This document shows positions 10,917 to 24,004 of a DNA stretch of 64,000 bases, piece after piece (the first letter of the stretch is position 1; each line of letters begins with the position of its first letter). The notes beneath the pieces were generated by a model, which searched no databases, was not told the DNA's origin, and saw nothing but the letters and a program-made list of their open reading frames with translations. The translations under genes were made by a program, and so were the position numbers. The DNA comes from Bathymodiolus brooksi (Eukaryota; Mollusca; Bivalvia; Mytilida; Modiolidae), in the NCBI GenBank assembly GCA_963680875.1, contig OY804583.1:34337331-34401330 (forward strand), in the 5' to 3' direction.

Positions 10917-13900
10917 CCACTTTCAACAATGTTAGTTATAGTGTAGAACATGGTGACCAGTTTTATTGGTGTTTAATGCCACTTTCAACAATGTGTCAGG
11001 TATAACATAGAACATGGTGACCAGTTTTATTGGTGTTTAACGACACTTTCAACAATGTGTCAGGTATAATGTAGAACATGGTGACCAGTTTTATTGATGT
11101 TTAACGACACTTTCAACAATGTGTCAGGTATAACATAGAACATGGTGACCAGTTTTATTGGTGTTTAACGACACTTTCAACAATGTGTCAGGTATAGCGT
11201 ATGACATGGTGACCAGTTTTATTGGTGTTTAACGACACTTTCAACAATGTGTCAGGTATAACATAGAACATGGTGACCAGTTTTATTGGTGCTTAACGAC
11301 ACTTTCAACAATGTGTCAGGTATAGCGTAGAACATGGTGACCAGTTTTATTGGTGTTTAACACCACTTTCAACAATGTTAGTTATAGTGTAGAACATGGT
11401 GACCAGTTTTATTGGTGTTTAATGCCACTTTCAACAATGTGTCAGGTATAACATAGAACATGGTGACCAGTTTTATTGGTGTTTAACGACACTTTCAACA
11501 ATGTGTCAGGTATAATGTAGAACATGGTGACCAGTTTTATTGGTGTTTAACAACACTTTCAACAATGTGTCAGGTATAACATAGAACATGGTGACCAGTT
11601 TTATTGGTGTTTAACGACACTTTCAACAATGTGTCAGGTATAACGTAGAACATGGTGACCAGTTTTATTGGTGTTTATTAACACTTTCAACAATGTGTCA
11701 GGTATAACGTAGAACATGGTGACCAGTTTTAATGGTGTTTAACGACACTCAACAATATGTCAGGAATAATGTAGAACATGGTGACCAGTTTTATTGGTGT
11801 TTAACGCCACTTTCAACAATGTTAGTTATAGTGTAGAACATGGTGACCAGTTTTATTGGTGTTTAACGACACTTTCAACAATGTGTCAGGTATAATGTAG
11901 AACATGGTGACCAGTTTTATTGGTGTTTAACGCCACTTTCAACAATGTTAGTTATAGTGTAGAACATGGTGACCAGTTTTATTGGTGTTTAATGCCACTT
12001 TCAACAATGTGTCAGGTATAACGTAGAACATGGTGACCAGTTTTATTGATGTTTAACAACACTTTCAACAATGTGTCAGGTATAACGTAGAACATGGTGA
12101 CCCATTTAATTGGTGTTTATCGACACTTTCAACAATGTGTCAGGTATAACGTAGAACATGGTGACCAGTTTTATTGGTGTTTAACGACACTTTCAACAAT
12201 GTGTCAGGTATAGCGTATGACATGGTGACCAGTTTTATTGGTGTTTAACGACACTTTCAACAATGTGTCAGGTATAACATAGAACATGGTGACCAGTTTT
12301 ATTGGTGCTTAACGACACTTTCAACAATGTGTCAGGTATAACTTAGAACATGGTGACCAGTTTTATTGGTGTTTAACGCCACTTTCAACAATGTTAGTTA
12401 TAGTGTAGAACATGGTGACCAGTTTTATTGGTGTTGAATGCCACTTTCAACAATGTGTCAGGTATAACATAGAACATGGTGACCAGTTTTATTGGTGCTT
12501 AACGACACTTTCAACAATGTGTCAGGTATAACGTAGAACGTGGTGACCAGTTTTATTGGTGTTTAACGCCGCTTTCAACAATGCTAGTTATAGTGTAGAA
12601 CATGGTGACCAGTTTTATTGGTGTTTAACAACACTGTCAACAATGTGTCAGGTATAGCGTATAACATGCTGGCCAGTTTTATTGGTGTTTAACGACACTT
12701 TCAACAATATGTCAGGTATAACGTAGAACATGGTGACCAGTTTTATTGTTGCTTAACGACACTTTCAACAATGTGTCAGGTATAACGTAGAACATGGTGA
12801 CCAGTTTTATTGGTGTTTAACGACACTTTCAACAATGTGTCAGGTATAACGTAGAACATGGTGATCAGTTTTATTGGTGTTTAACGCCACTTTCAACAAT
12901 GTTAGTTATAGTGTAGAACATGGTGACCAGGTTTATTGGTGTTTAACGACACTTTCAACAATATGTCAGGTATAACGTAGAACATGGTGACCAGTTTTAT
13001 TGGTGTTTAACGCCACTTTCAACAATGTTAGTTATAGTGTAGAACAAGGTGACCAGTTTTATTGGTGTTTAACGACACTTTCAACAATGTGTCAGTTATA
13101 ACGTAGAACATGGTGAACAGTTTTATTGGTGTTTAACGACACTGTCAACAATGTGTCAGGTATAGCGTATAACATGCTGGCCAGTTTTATTGGTGTTTAA
13201 CGACACTTTCAACAATGTGTCAGGTATAACGTAGAACATGGTGACCAGTTTTATTGGTGCTTAACGCCACTTTCAACAATGTGTCAGGTATAACGTAGAA
13301 CATGGTGACCTGTTTTATTGGTGCTTAACGACACTTTCAACAATGTGTCAGGTATAATGTAGAACATGGTGACCAGTTTTATTGGTGTTTAACGACACTT
13401 TCAACAATGTGTCAGGTATAACGTAGAACATGGTGACCAGTTTTATTGGTGTTTAACGCCACTTTCAACAATGTTAGTTATAGTGTAGAACATGGTGACC
13501 AGTTTTATTGGTGTTTAACGACAATTTCAACAATGTGTCAGCTATAACGTAGAACATGGTGAACAGTTTTATTGGTGTTTAACGACACTGTCAACAATGT
13601 GTCAGGTATAGCGTATAACATGCTGGCCAGTTTTATTGGTGTTTAACGACACTTTCAACAATATGTCAGGTATAACGTAGAACATGGTGACCAGTTTTAT
13701 TGTTGCTTAACGACACTTTCAACAATGTGTCAGGTATAACGTAGAACATGGTGACCAGTTTTATTGGTGTTTAACGACACTTTCAACAATGTGTCAGGTA
13801 TAACGTAGAACATGGTGATCAGTTTTATTGGTGTTTGACGCCACTTTCAACAATGTTAGTTATAGTGTAGAACATGGTGACCAGTTTTATTGGTGTTTAA

Positions 13901-14917
13901 CGACACTTTAAACAATGTGTCAGGTATAGCGTAGAACATGGTGACCAGTTTTATTGGTGTTTAACACCACTTTCAACAATGTTAGTTATAGTGTAGAACA
14001 TGGTGACCAGTTTTATTGGTGTTTAACGACACTTTCAACAATGTGTCAGTTATAACGTAGAACATGGTGAACAGTTTTATTGGTGTTTAACGACACCATC
14101 AACAATGTGTCAGGTATAGCGTATAACATGCTGGCCAGTTTTATTGGTGTTTAACGACACTTTCAACAATATGTCAGGTATAACGTAGAACATGGTGACC
14201 AGTTTTATTGGTGCTTAACGACACTTTCAACAATGTGTCAGGTATAACGTAGAACATGGTGACCTGTTTTATTGGTGCTTAACGACACTTTCAACAATGT
14301 GTCAGGTATAATGTAGAACATGGTGACCAGTTTTATTGGTGTTTATCGACACTTTCAACAATGTGTCAGGTATAACGTAGAACATGGTGACCAGTTTTAT
14401 TGGTGTTTAACGCCACTTTCAACAATGTAGTTATAGTGTAGAACATGGGGACCAGTTTTATTGGTGTTTAACGTCACTTTCAACAATGTGTCAGTTATAA
14501 CGTAGAACATGGTGAACAGTTTTATTGGTGTTTAACGACACTTTCAACAATGTGTCAGGTATAATGTAGAACATGGTGACCAGTTTTATTGGTGTTTAAC
14601 GACACTTTCAACAATGTGTCAGGTATAACATAGAACATGGTGACCAGTTTTATTGGTGTTTAACGACACTTTCAACAATGTGTCAGGTATAACGTAGAAC
14701 ATGGTGACCAGTTTTATTGGTGTTTAACGACACTCAACAATATGTCAGGAATAATGTAGAACATGGTGACCTGTTTTATTGGTGTTTAACGCCACTTTCA
14801 ACAATGTTAGTTATAGTGTAGAACATGGTGACCAGTTTTATTGGTGTTTAACGACACTTTCAACAATGTGTCAGGTATAATGTAGAACATGGTGACCAGT
14901 TTTATTGGTGTTTAACG
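10917..14917 (+). repeat. 4,001-bp higher-order unit, copy 2
   Basis: It directly follows copy 1, and the match continues a further 90 bp to 15007 before acatag and acgtag differ. A partial third relative lies at about 20165-23120: tgttgaatgcc is at 20824, and the offset from copy 1 is 12,393. Confidence 0.93.
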
Positions 14918-14980
14918 CCACTTTCAACAATGTTAGTTATAGTGTAGAACATGGTGACCAGTTTTATTGGTGTTTAATGC

Positions 14981-16380
14981 CACTTTCAACAATGTGTCAG
15001 GTATAACGTAGAACATGGTGACCAGTTTTATTGATGTTTAACAACACTTTCAACAATGTGTCAGGTATAACGTAGAACATGGTGACCCATTTAATTGGTG
15101 TTTATCGACACTTTCAACAATGTGTCAGGTATAACGTAGAACATGGTGACCAGTTTTATTGGTGTTTAACGACACTTTCAACAATGTGTCAGGTATAGCG
15201 TATGACATGGTGACCAGTTTTATTGGTGTTGAATGCCACTTTCAACAATGTGTCAGGTATAACATAGAACATGGTGACCAGTTTTATTGGTGTTTAACGC
15301 CACTTTCAACAATGCTAGTTATAGTGTAGAACATGGTGACCAGTTTTATTGGTGTTTAACGACACTGTCAACAATGTGTCAGGTATAGCGTATAACTTGC
15401 TGGCCAGTTTTATTGGTGTTTAACGACACTTTCAACAATGTGTCAGGTATAACATAGAACATGGTGACCAGTTTTATTGGTGCTTAACGACACTTTCAAC
15501 AATGCGTCAGGTATAACGTAGAACATGGTGACCAGTTTTATTGGTGTTTAACGATACTTTCAACAATGTGTCAGGTATAACGTAGAACATGGTGATCAGT
15601 TTTATTGGTGTTTAACGCCACTTTCAACAATGTTAGTTATAGTGTAGAACATGGTGACCAGGTTTATTGGTGTTTAACGACACTTTCAACAATATGTCAG
15701 GTATAACGTAGAACATGGTGACCAGTTTTATTGGTGTTTAACGCCACTTTCAACAATGTTAGTTATAGTGTAGAACAGGGTGACCAGTTTTATTGGTGTT
15801 TAACGACACTTTCAACAATGTGTCAGTTATAACGTAGAACATGGTGAACAGTTTTATTGGTGTTTAACGACACTGTCAACAATGTGTCAGGTATAGCGTA
15901 TAACATGCTGGCCAGTTTTATTGGTGTTTAACGACACTTTCAACAATATGTCAGGTATAACGTAGAACATGGTGACCAGTTTTATTGGTGCTTAACGCCA
16001 CTTTCAACAATGTGTCAGGTATAACGTAGAACATGGTGACCTATTTTATTGGTGCTTAACGACACTTTCAACAATGTGTCAGGTATAATGTAGAACATGG
16101 TGACCAGTTTTATTGGTGTTTATCGACACTTTCAACAATGTGTCAGGTATAGCGTAGAACATGGTGACCAGTTTTATTGGTGTTTAACGCCACTTTCAAC
16201 AATGTTAGTTATAGTGTAGAACATGGTGACCAGTTTTATTGGTGTTTAACGACACCGTCAACAATGTGTCAGGTATAGCGTATAACATGCTGGCCAGTTT
16301 TATTGGTGTTTAACGACACTTTCAACAATATGTCAGGTATAACGTAGAACATGGTGACCAGTTTTATTGGTGCTTAACGA
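14981..16380 (+). repeat. 1,400-bp higher-order unit, copy 1
   Basis: Landmarks tgttgaatgcc (15227 and 16627), ggtttattgg (15661 and 17061) and gacctatttt recur at exactly +1,400. This copy has private changes near 15440-15560 (aatgcgtcag, acgatactttc, ggtgctt for ttgttgctt). This indicates local divergence or replacement of about two monomers after the duplication. Confidence 0.88.
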
Positions 16381-17844
16381 CACTTTCAACAATGTGTCAG
16401 GTATAACGTAGAACATGGTGACCAGTTTTATTGGTGTTTAACAACACTTTCAACAATGTGTCAGGTATAACGTAGAACATGGTGACCCATTTAATTGGTG
16501 TTTATCGACACTTTCAACAATGTGTCAGGTATAACGTAGAACATGGTGACCAGTTTTATTGGTGTTTAACGACACTTTCAACAATGTGTCAGGTATAGCG
16601 TATGACATGGTGACCAGTTTTATTGGTGTTGAATGCCACTTTCAACAATGTGTCAGGTATAACATAGAACATGGTGACCAGTTTTATTGGTGTTTAACGC
16701 CACTTTCAACAATGCTAGTTATAGTGTAGAACATGGTGACCAGTTTTATTGGTGTTTAACGACACTGTCAACAATGTGTCAGGTATAGCGTATAACTTGC
16801 TGGCCAGTTTTATTGGTGTTTAACGACACTTTCAACAATATGTCAGGTATAACGTAGAACATGGTGACCAGTTTTATTGTTGCTTAACGACACTTTCAAC
16901 AATGTGTCAGGTATAACGTAGAACATGGTGACCAGTTTTATTGGTGTTTAACGACACTTTCAACAATGTGTCAGGTATAACGTAGAACATGGTGATCAGT
17001 TTTATTGGTGTTTAACGCCACTTTCAACAATGTTAGTTATAGTGTAGAACATGGTGACCAGGTTTATTGGTGTTTAACGACACTTTCAACAATATGTCAG
17101 GTATAACGTAGAACATGGTGACCAGTTTTATTGGTGTTTAACGCCACTTTCAACAATGTTAGTTATAGTGTAGAACAGGGTGACCAGTTTTATTGGTGTT
17201 TAACGACACTTTCAACAATGTGTCAGTTATAACGTAGAACATGGTGAACAGTTTTATTGGTGTTTAACGACACTGTCAACAATGTGTCAGGTATAGCGTA
17301 TAACATGCTGGCCAGTTTTATTGGTGTTTAACGACACTTTCAACAATATGTCAGGTATAACGTAGAACATGGTGACCAGTTTTATTGGTGCTTAACGCCA
17401 CTTTCAACAATGTGTCAGGTATAACGTAGAACATGGTGACCTATTTTATTGGTGCTTAACGACACTTTCAACAATGTGTCAGGTATAATGTAGAACATGG
17501 TGACCAGTTTTATTGGTGTTTATCGACACTTTCAACAATGTGTCAGGTATAGCGTAGAACATGGTGACCAGTTTTATTGGTGTTTAACGCCACTTTCAAC
17601 AATGTTAGTTATAGTGTAGAACATGGTGACCAGTTTTATTGGTGTTTAACGACACTTTCAACAATGTGTCAGCTATAACGTAGAACATGGTGAACAGTTT
17701 TATTGGTGTTTAACGACACCGTCAACAATGTGTCAGGTATAGCGTATAACATGCTGGCCAGTTTTATTGGTGTTTAACGACACTTTCAACAATATGTCAG
17801 GTATAACGTAGAACATGGTGACCAGTTTTATTGGTGCTTAACGA
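16381..17844 (+). repeat. 1,464-bp higher-order unit, copy 2
   Basis: This is the same order as 14981-16380 with one extra 64-bp monomer near 17655-17718 (start of unit atgtgtcagctataacg with gaacag). The two copies therefore differ by exactly one monomer. That length step is expected from unequal exchange in register. Confidence 0.88.
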
Positions 17845-20800
17845 CACTTTCAACAATGTGTCAGGTATAACGTAGAACATGGTGACCTGTTTTATTGGTG
17901 CTTAACGACACTTTCAACAATGTGTCAGGTATAATGTAGAACATGGTGACCAGTTTTATTGGTGTTTATCGACACTTTCAACAATGTGTCAGGTATAACG
18001 TAGAACATGGTGACCAGTTTTATTGGTGTTTAACGCCACTTTCAACAATGTAGTTATAGTGTAGAACATGGTGACGTGACCAGTTTTATTGGTGTTTAAC
18101 GTCACTTTCAACAATGTGTCAGTTATAACGTAGAACATGGTGAACAGTTTTATTGGTGTTTAACGACACTTTCAACAATGTGTCAGGTATAATGTAGAAC
18201 ATGGTGACCAGTTTTATTGGTGTTTAACGACACTTTCAACAATGTGTCAGGTATAACATAGAACATGGTGACCAGTTTTATTGGTGTTTAACGACACTTT
18301 CAACAATGTGTCAGGTATAACGTAGAACATGGTGACCAGTTTTATTGGTGTTTAACGACACTCAACAATATGTCAGGAATAATGTAGAACATGGTGACCA
18401 GTTTTATTGGTGTTTAACGCCACTTTCAACAATGTTAGTTATAGTGTAGAACATGGTGACCAGTTTTATTGGTGTTTAACGACACTTTCAACAATGTGTC
18501 AGGTATAATGTAGAACTTGGTGACCAGTTTTATTGGTGTTTAACGGCACTTTCAACAATGTTAGTTATAGTGTAGAACATGGTGACCAGTTTTATTGGTG
18601 TTTAATGCCACTTTCAACAATGTGTCAGGTATAACGTAGAACATGGTGACCAGTTTTATTGATGTTTAACAACACTTTCAACAATGTGTCAGGTATAACG
18701 TAGAACATGGTGACCCATTTAATTGGTGTTTATCGACACTTTCAACAATGTGTCAGGTATAACGTAGAACATGGTGACCAGTTTTATTGGTGTTTAACGA
18801 CACTTTCAACAATGTGTCAGGTATAGCGTATGACATGGTGACCAGTTTTAATGGTGTTGAATGCCACTTTCAACAATGTGTCAGGTATAACATAGAACAT
18901 GGTGACCAGTTTTATTGGTGCTTAACGACACTTTCAACAATGTGTCAGGTATAACGTAGAACGTGGTGACCAGTTTTATTGGTGTTTAACGCCACTTTCA
19001 ACAATGCTAGTTATAGTGTAGAACATGGTGACCAGTTTTATTGGTGTTTAACGACACTGTCAACAATGTGTCAGGTATAGCGTATAACATGCTGGCCAGT
19101 TTTATTGGTGTTTAACGACACTTTCAACAATATGTCAGGTATAACGTAGAACATGGTGACCAGTTTTATTGTTGCTTAACGACACTTTCAACAATGTGTC
19201 AGGTATAACGTAGAACATGGTGTCCAGTTTTATTGGTGTTTAACGACACTTTCAACAATGTGTCAGGTATAACGTAGAACATGGTGATCAGTTTTATTGG
19301 TGTTTAACGCCACTTTCAACAATGTTAGTTATAGTGTTGAACATGGTGACCAGGTTTATTGGTGTTTAACGACACTTTCAACAATATGTCAGGTATAACG
19401 TAGAACATGGTGACCAGTTTTATTGGTGTTTAACGCCACTTTCAACAATGTTAGTTATAGTGTAGAACAAGGTGACCAGTTTTATTGGTGTTTAACGACA
19501 CTTTCAACAATGTGTCAGTTATAACGTAGAACATGGTGAACAGTTTTATTGGTGTTTAACGACACTGTCAACAATGTGTCAGGTATAGCGTATAACATGC
19601 TGGCCAGTTTATTGGTGTTTAACGACACTTTCAACAATATGTCAGGTATAACGTAGAACATGGTGACCAGTTTTATTGGTGCTTAACGCCACTTTCAACA
19701 ATGTGTCAGGTATAACGTAGAACATGGTGACCTATTTTATTGGTGCTTAACGACACTTTCAACAATGTGTCAGGTATAATGTAGAACATGGTGACCAGTT
19801 TTATTGGTGTTTATCGACACTTTCAACAATGTGTCAGGTATAGCGTAGAACATGGTGACCAGTTTTATTGGTGTTTAACGCCACTTTCAACAATGTTAGT
19901 TGTAGTGTAGAACATGGTGACCAGTTTTATTGGTGTTTAACGACACTTTCAACAATGTGTCAGCTATAACGTAGAACATGGTGAACAGTTTTATTGGTGT
20001 TTAACGACACTGTCAACAATGTGTCAGGTATAGCGTATAACATGCTGGCCAGTTTTATTGGTGTTTAACGACACTTTCAACAATGTGTCAGGTATAACGT
20101 AGAACATGGTGACCAGTTTTATTGTTGCTTAACGACACTTTCAACAATGTGTCAGGTATAACGTAGAACATGGTGACCAGTTTTATTGGTGTTTAACGCC
20201 ACTTTCAACAATGTTAGTTATAGTGTAGAACATGGTGACCAGTTTTATTGGTGTTTAACGACACTTTCAACAATGTGTCAGGTATAATGTAGAACATGGT
20301 GACCAGTTTTATTGGTGTTTAATGCCACTTTCAACAATGTTAGTTATAGTGTAGAACATGGTGACCAGTTTTATTGGTGTTTAATGCCACTTTCAACAAT
20401 GTGTCAGGTATAACGTAGAACATGGTGACCAGTTTTATTGATGTTTAACAACACTTTCAACAATGTGTCAGGTATAACGTAGAACATGGTGACCCATTTA
20501 ATTGGTGTTTATCGACACTTTCAACAATGTGTCAGGTATAACGTAGAACATGGTGACCAGTTTTATTGGTGTTTAACGACACTTTCAACAATGTGTCAGG
20601 TATAGCGTATGACATGGTGACCAGTTTTATTGGTGTTTAACGACACTTTCAACAATGTGTCAGGTATAACATAGAACATGGTGACCAGTTTTATTGGTGC
20701 TTAACGACACTTTCAACAATGTGTCAGGTATAACTTAGAACATGGTGACCAGTTTTATTGGTGTTTAACGCCACTTTCAACAATGTTAGTTATAGTGTAG

Positions 20801-22098
20801 AACATGGTGACCAGTTTTATTGGTGTTGAATGCCACTTTCAACAATGTGTCAGGTATAACATAGAACATGGTGACCAGTTTTATTGGTGCTTAACGACAC
20901 TTTCAACAATGTGTCAGGTATAACGTAGAACGTGGTGACCAGTTTTATTGGTGTTTAACGCCGCTTTCAACGATGCTAGTTATAGTGTAGAACATGGTGA
21001 CCAGTTTTATTGGTGTTTAACAACACTGTCAACAATGTGTCAGGTATAGCGTATAACATGCTGGCCAGTTTTATTGGTGTTTAACGACACTTTCAACAAT
21101 ATGTCAGGTATAACGTAGAACATGGTGACCAGTTTTATTGTTGCTTAACGACACTTTCAACAATGTGTCAGGTATAACGTAGAACATGGTGACCAGTTTT
21201 ATTGGTGTTTAACGACACTTTCAACAATGTGTCAGGTATAACGTAGAACATGGTGATCAGTTTTATTGGTGTTTAACGCCACTTTCAACAATGTTAGTTA
21301 TAGTGTAGAACATGGTGACCAGGTTTATTGGTGTTTAACGACACTTTCAACAATATGTCAGGTATAACGTAGAACATGGTGACCAGTTTTATTGGTGTTT
21401 AACGCCACTTTCAACAATGTTAGTTATAGTGTAGAACAAGGTGACCAGTTTTATTGGTGTTTAACGACACTTTCAACAATGTGTCAGTTATAACGTAGAA
21501 CATGGTGAACAGTTTTATTGGTGTTTAACGACACTGTCAACAATGTGTCAGGTATAGCGTATAACATGCTGGCCAGTTTTATTGGTGTTTAACGACACTT
21601 TCAACAATATGTCAGGTATAACGTAGAACATGGTGACCAGTTTTATTGGTGCTTAACGCCACTTTCAACAATGTGTCAGGTATAACGTAGAACATGGTGA
21701 CCTGTTTTATTGGTGCTTAACGACACTTTCAACAATGTGTCAGGTATAATGTAGAACATGGTGACCAGTTTTATTGGTGTTTATCGACACTTTCAACAAT
21801 GTGTCAGGTATAGCGTAGAACATGGTGACCAGTTTTATTGGTGTTTAACGCCACTTTCAACAATGTTAGTTATAGTGTAGAACATGGTGACCAGTTTTAT
21901 TGGTGTTTAACGACAATTTCAACAATGTGTCAGCTATAACGTAGAACATGGTGAACAGTTTTATTGGTGTTTAACGACACTGTCAACAATGTGTCAGGTA
22001 TAGCGTATAACATGCTGGCCAGTTTTATTGGTGTTTAACGACACTTTCAACAATATGTCAGGTATAACGTAGAACATGGTGACCAGTTTTATTGTTGC
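17845..22098 (+). repeat. Mixed higher-order stretch, partial 4-kb copy
   Basis: All monomers; no other content. From 17845 to about 18600 the order resembles that at 27.2-28 kb and 30.9-31.6 kb. About 18855-19960 matches 36146-37250 at a near-constant 17,291-bp offset. From about 20165 onward it follows 7772 onward at +12,393. A monomer at about 19612 has lost one T (ccagtttattgg), giving 63 bp. Confidence 0.8.
18071..18080 (+). repeat. 5-bp microduplication GTGAC GTGAC
   Basis: A 61-bp-type monomer here reads catggtgacgtgaccag where all neighbours read catggtgaccag, an exact tandem duplication of 5 bp. The same higher-order position carries a closely related 5-bp insertion at 27415-27424 and 31107-31116. 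Confidence 0.92.
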
Positions 22099-23051
22099 TT
22101 AACGACACTTTCAACAATGTGTCAGGTATAACGTAGAACATGGTGACCAGTTTTATTGGTGTTTAACGACACTTTCAACAATGTGTCAGGTATAACGTAG
22201 AACATGGTGATCAGTTTTATTGGTGTTTGACGCCACTTTCAACAATGTTAGTTATAGTGTAGAACATGGTGACCAGTTTTATTGGTGTTTAACGACACTT
22301 TAAACAATGTGTCAGGTATAACGTAGAACATGGTGACCAGTTTTATTGGTGTTTAACACCACTTTCAACAATGTTAGTTATAGTGTAGAACATGGTGACC
22401 AGTTTTATTGGTGTTTAACGACACTTTCAACAATGTGTCAGTTATAACGTAGAACATGGTGAACAGTTTTATTGGTGTTTAACGACACCGTCAACAATGT
22501 GTCAGGTATAGCGTATAACATGCTGGCCAGTTTTATTGGTGTTTAACGACACTTTCAACAATATGTCAGGTATAACGTAGAACATGGTGACCAGTTTTAT
22601 TGGTGCTTAACGACACTTTCAACAATGTGTCAGGTATAACGTAGAACATGGTGACCTGTTTTATTGGTGCTTAACGACACTTTCAACAATGTGTCAGGTA
22701 TAATGTAGAACATGGTGACCAGTTTTATTGGTGTTTATCGACACTTTCAACAATGTGTCAGGTATAACGTAGAACATGGTGACCAGTTTTATTGGTGTTT
22801 AACGCCACTTTCAACAATGTAGTTAGAGTGTAGAACATGGTGACCAGTTTTATTGGTGTTTAACGTCACTTTCAACAATGTGTCAGTTATAACGTAGAAC
22901 ATGGTGAACAGTTTTATTGGTGTTTAACGACACTTTCAACAATGTGTCAGGTATAATGTAGAACATGGTGACCAGTTTTATTGGTGTTTAACGACACTTT
23001 CAACAATGTGTCAGGTATAACATAGAACATGGTGACCAGTTTTATTGGTGT
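22099..23051 (+). repeat. 953-bp higher-order unit, copy 1
   Basis: This is a 15-monomer unit (two B monomers and one 61-bp monomer account for 953 bp). Rare landmarks ctttaaacaatg (22301 for taaac, then 23254) and agttagagtg (22821 and 23774) recur at +953. I found no base difference from the second copy. Confidence 0.93.
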
Positions 23052-24004
23052 TTAACGACACTTTCAACAATGTGTCAGGTATAACGTAGAACATGGTGAC
23101 CAGTTTTATTGGTGTTTAACGACACTTTCAACAATGTGTCAGGTATAACGTAGAACATGGTGATCAGTTTTATTGGTGTTTGACGCCACTTTCAACAATG
23201 TTAGTTATAGTGTAGAACATGGTGACCAGTTTTATTGGTGTTTAACGACACTTTAAACAATGTGTCAGGTATAACGTAGAACATGGTGACCAGTTTTATT
23301 GGTGTTTAACACCACTTTCAACAATGTTAGTTATAGTGTAGAACATGGTGACCAGTTTTATTGGTGTTTAACGACACTTTCAACAATGTGTCAGTTATAA
23401 CGTAGAACATGGTGAACAGTTTTATTGGTGTTTAACGACACCGTCAACAATGTGTCAGGTATAGCGTATAACATGCTGGCCAGTTTTATTGGTGTTTAAC
23501 GACACTTTCAACAATATGTCAGGTATAACGTAGAACATGGTGACCAGTTTTATTGGTGCTTAACGACACTTTCAACAATGTGTCAGGTATAACGTAGAAC
23601 ATGGTGACCTGTTTTATTGGTGCTTAACGACACTTTCAACAATGTGTCAGGTATAATGTAGAACATGGTGACCAGTTTTATTGGTGTTTATCGACACTTT
23701 CAACAATGTGTCAGGTATAACGTAGAACATGGTGACCAGTTTTATTGGTGTTTAACGCCACTTTCAACAATGTAGTTAGAGTGTAGAACATGGTGACCAG
23801 TTTTATTGGTGTTTAACGTCACTTTCAACAATGTGTCAGTTATAACGTAGAACATGGTGAACAGTTTTATTGGTGTTTAACGACACTTTCAACAATGTGT
23901 CAGGTATAATGTAGAACATGGTGACCAGTTTTATTGGTGTTTAACGACACTTTCAACAATGTGTCAGGTATAACATAGAACATGGTGACCAGTTTTATTG
24001 GTGT
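23052..24004 (+). repeat. 953-bp higher-order unit, copy 2
   Basis: This copy appears identical to 22099-23051, and identity runs on to 24079, where gacactttc and gacactcaac part. It sits inside the partial third copy of the 4-kb unit, so the 953-bp duplication is younger than that copy. Confidence 0.93.

Noticed and set aside
1..22000. Treating exact copies (1,017 and 953 bp) purely as assembly artefacts.
   Set aside because: Not accepted outright, because other units (1,400, 3,692, 4,255 bp) show the same kind of duplication with private differences, so the process is real. The exact copies remain open to artefact and are flagged as such.
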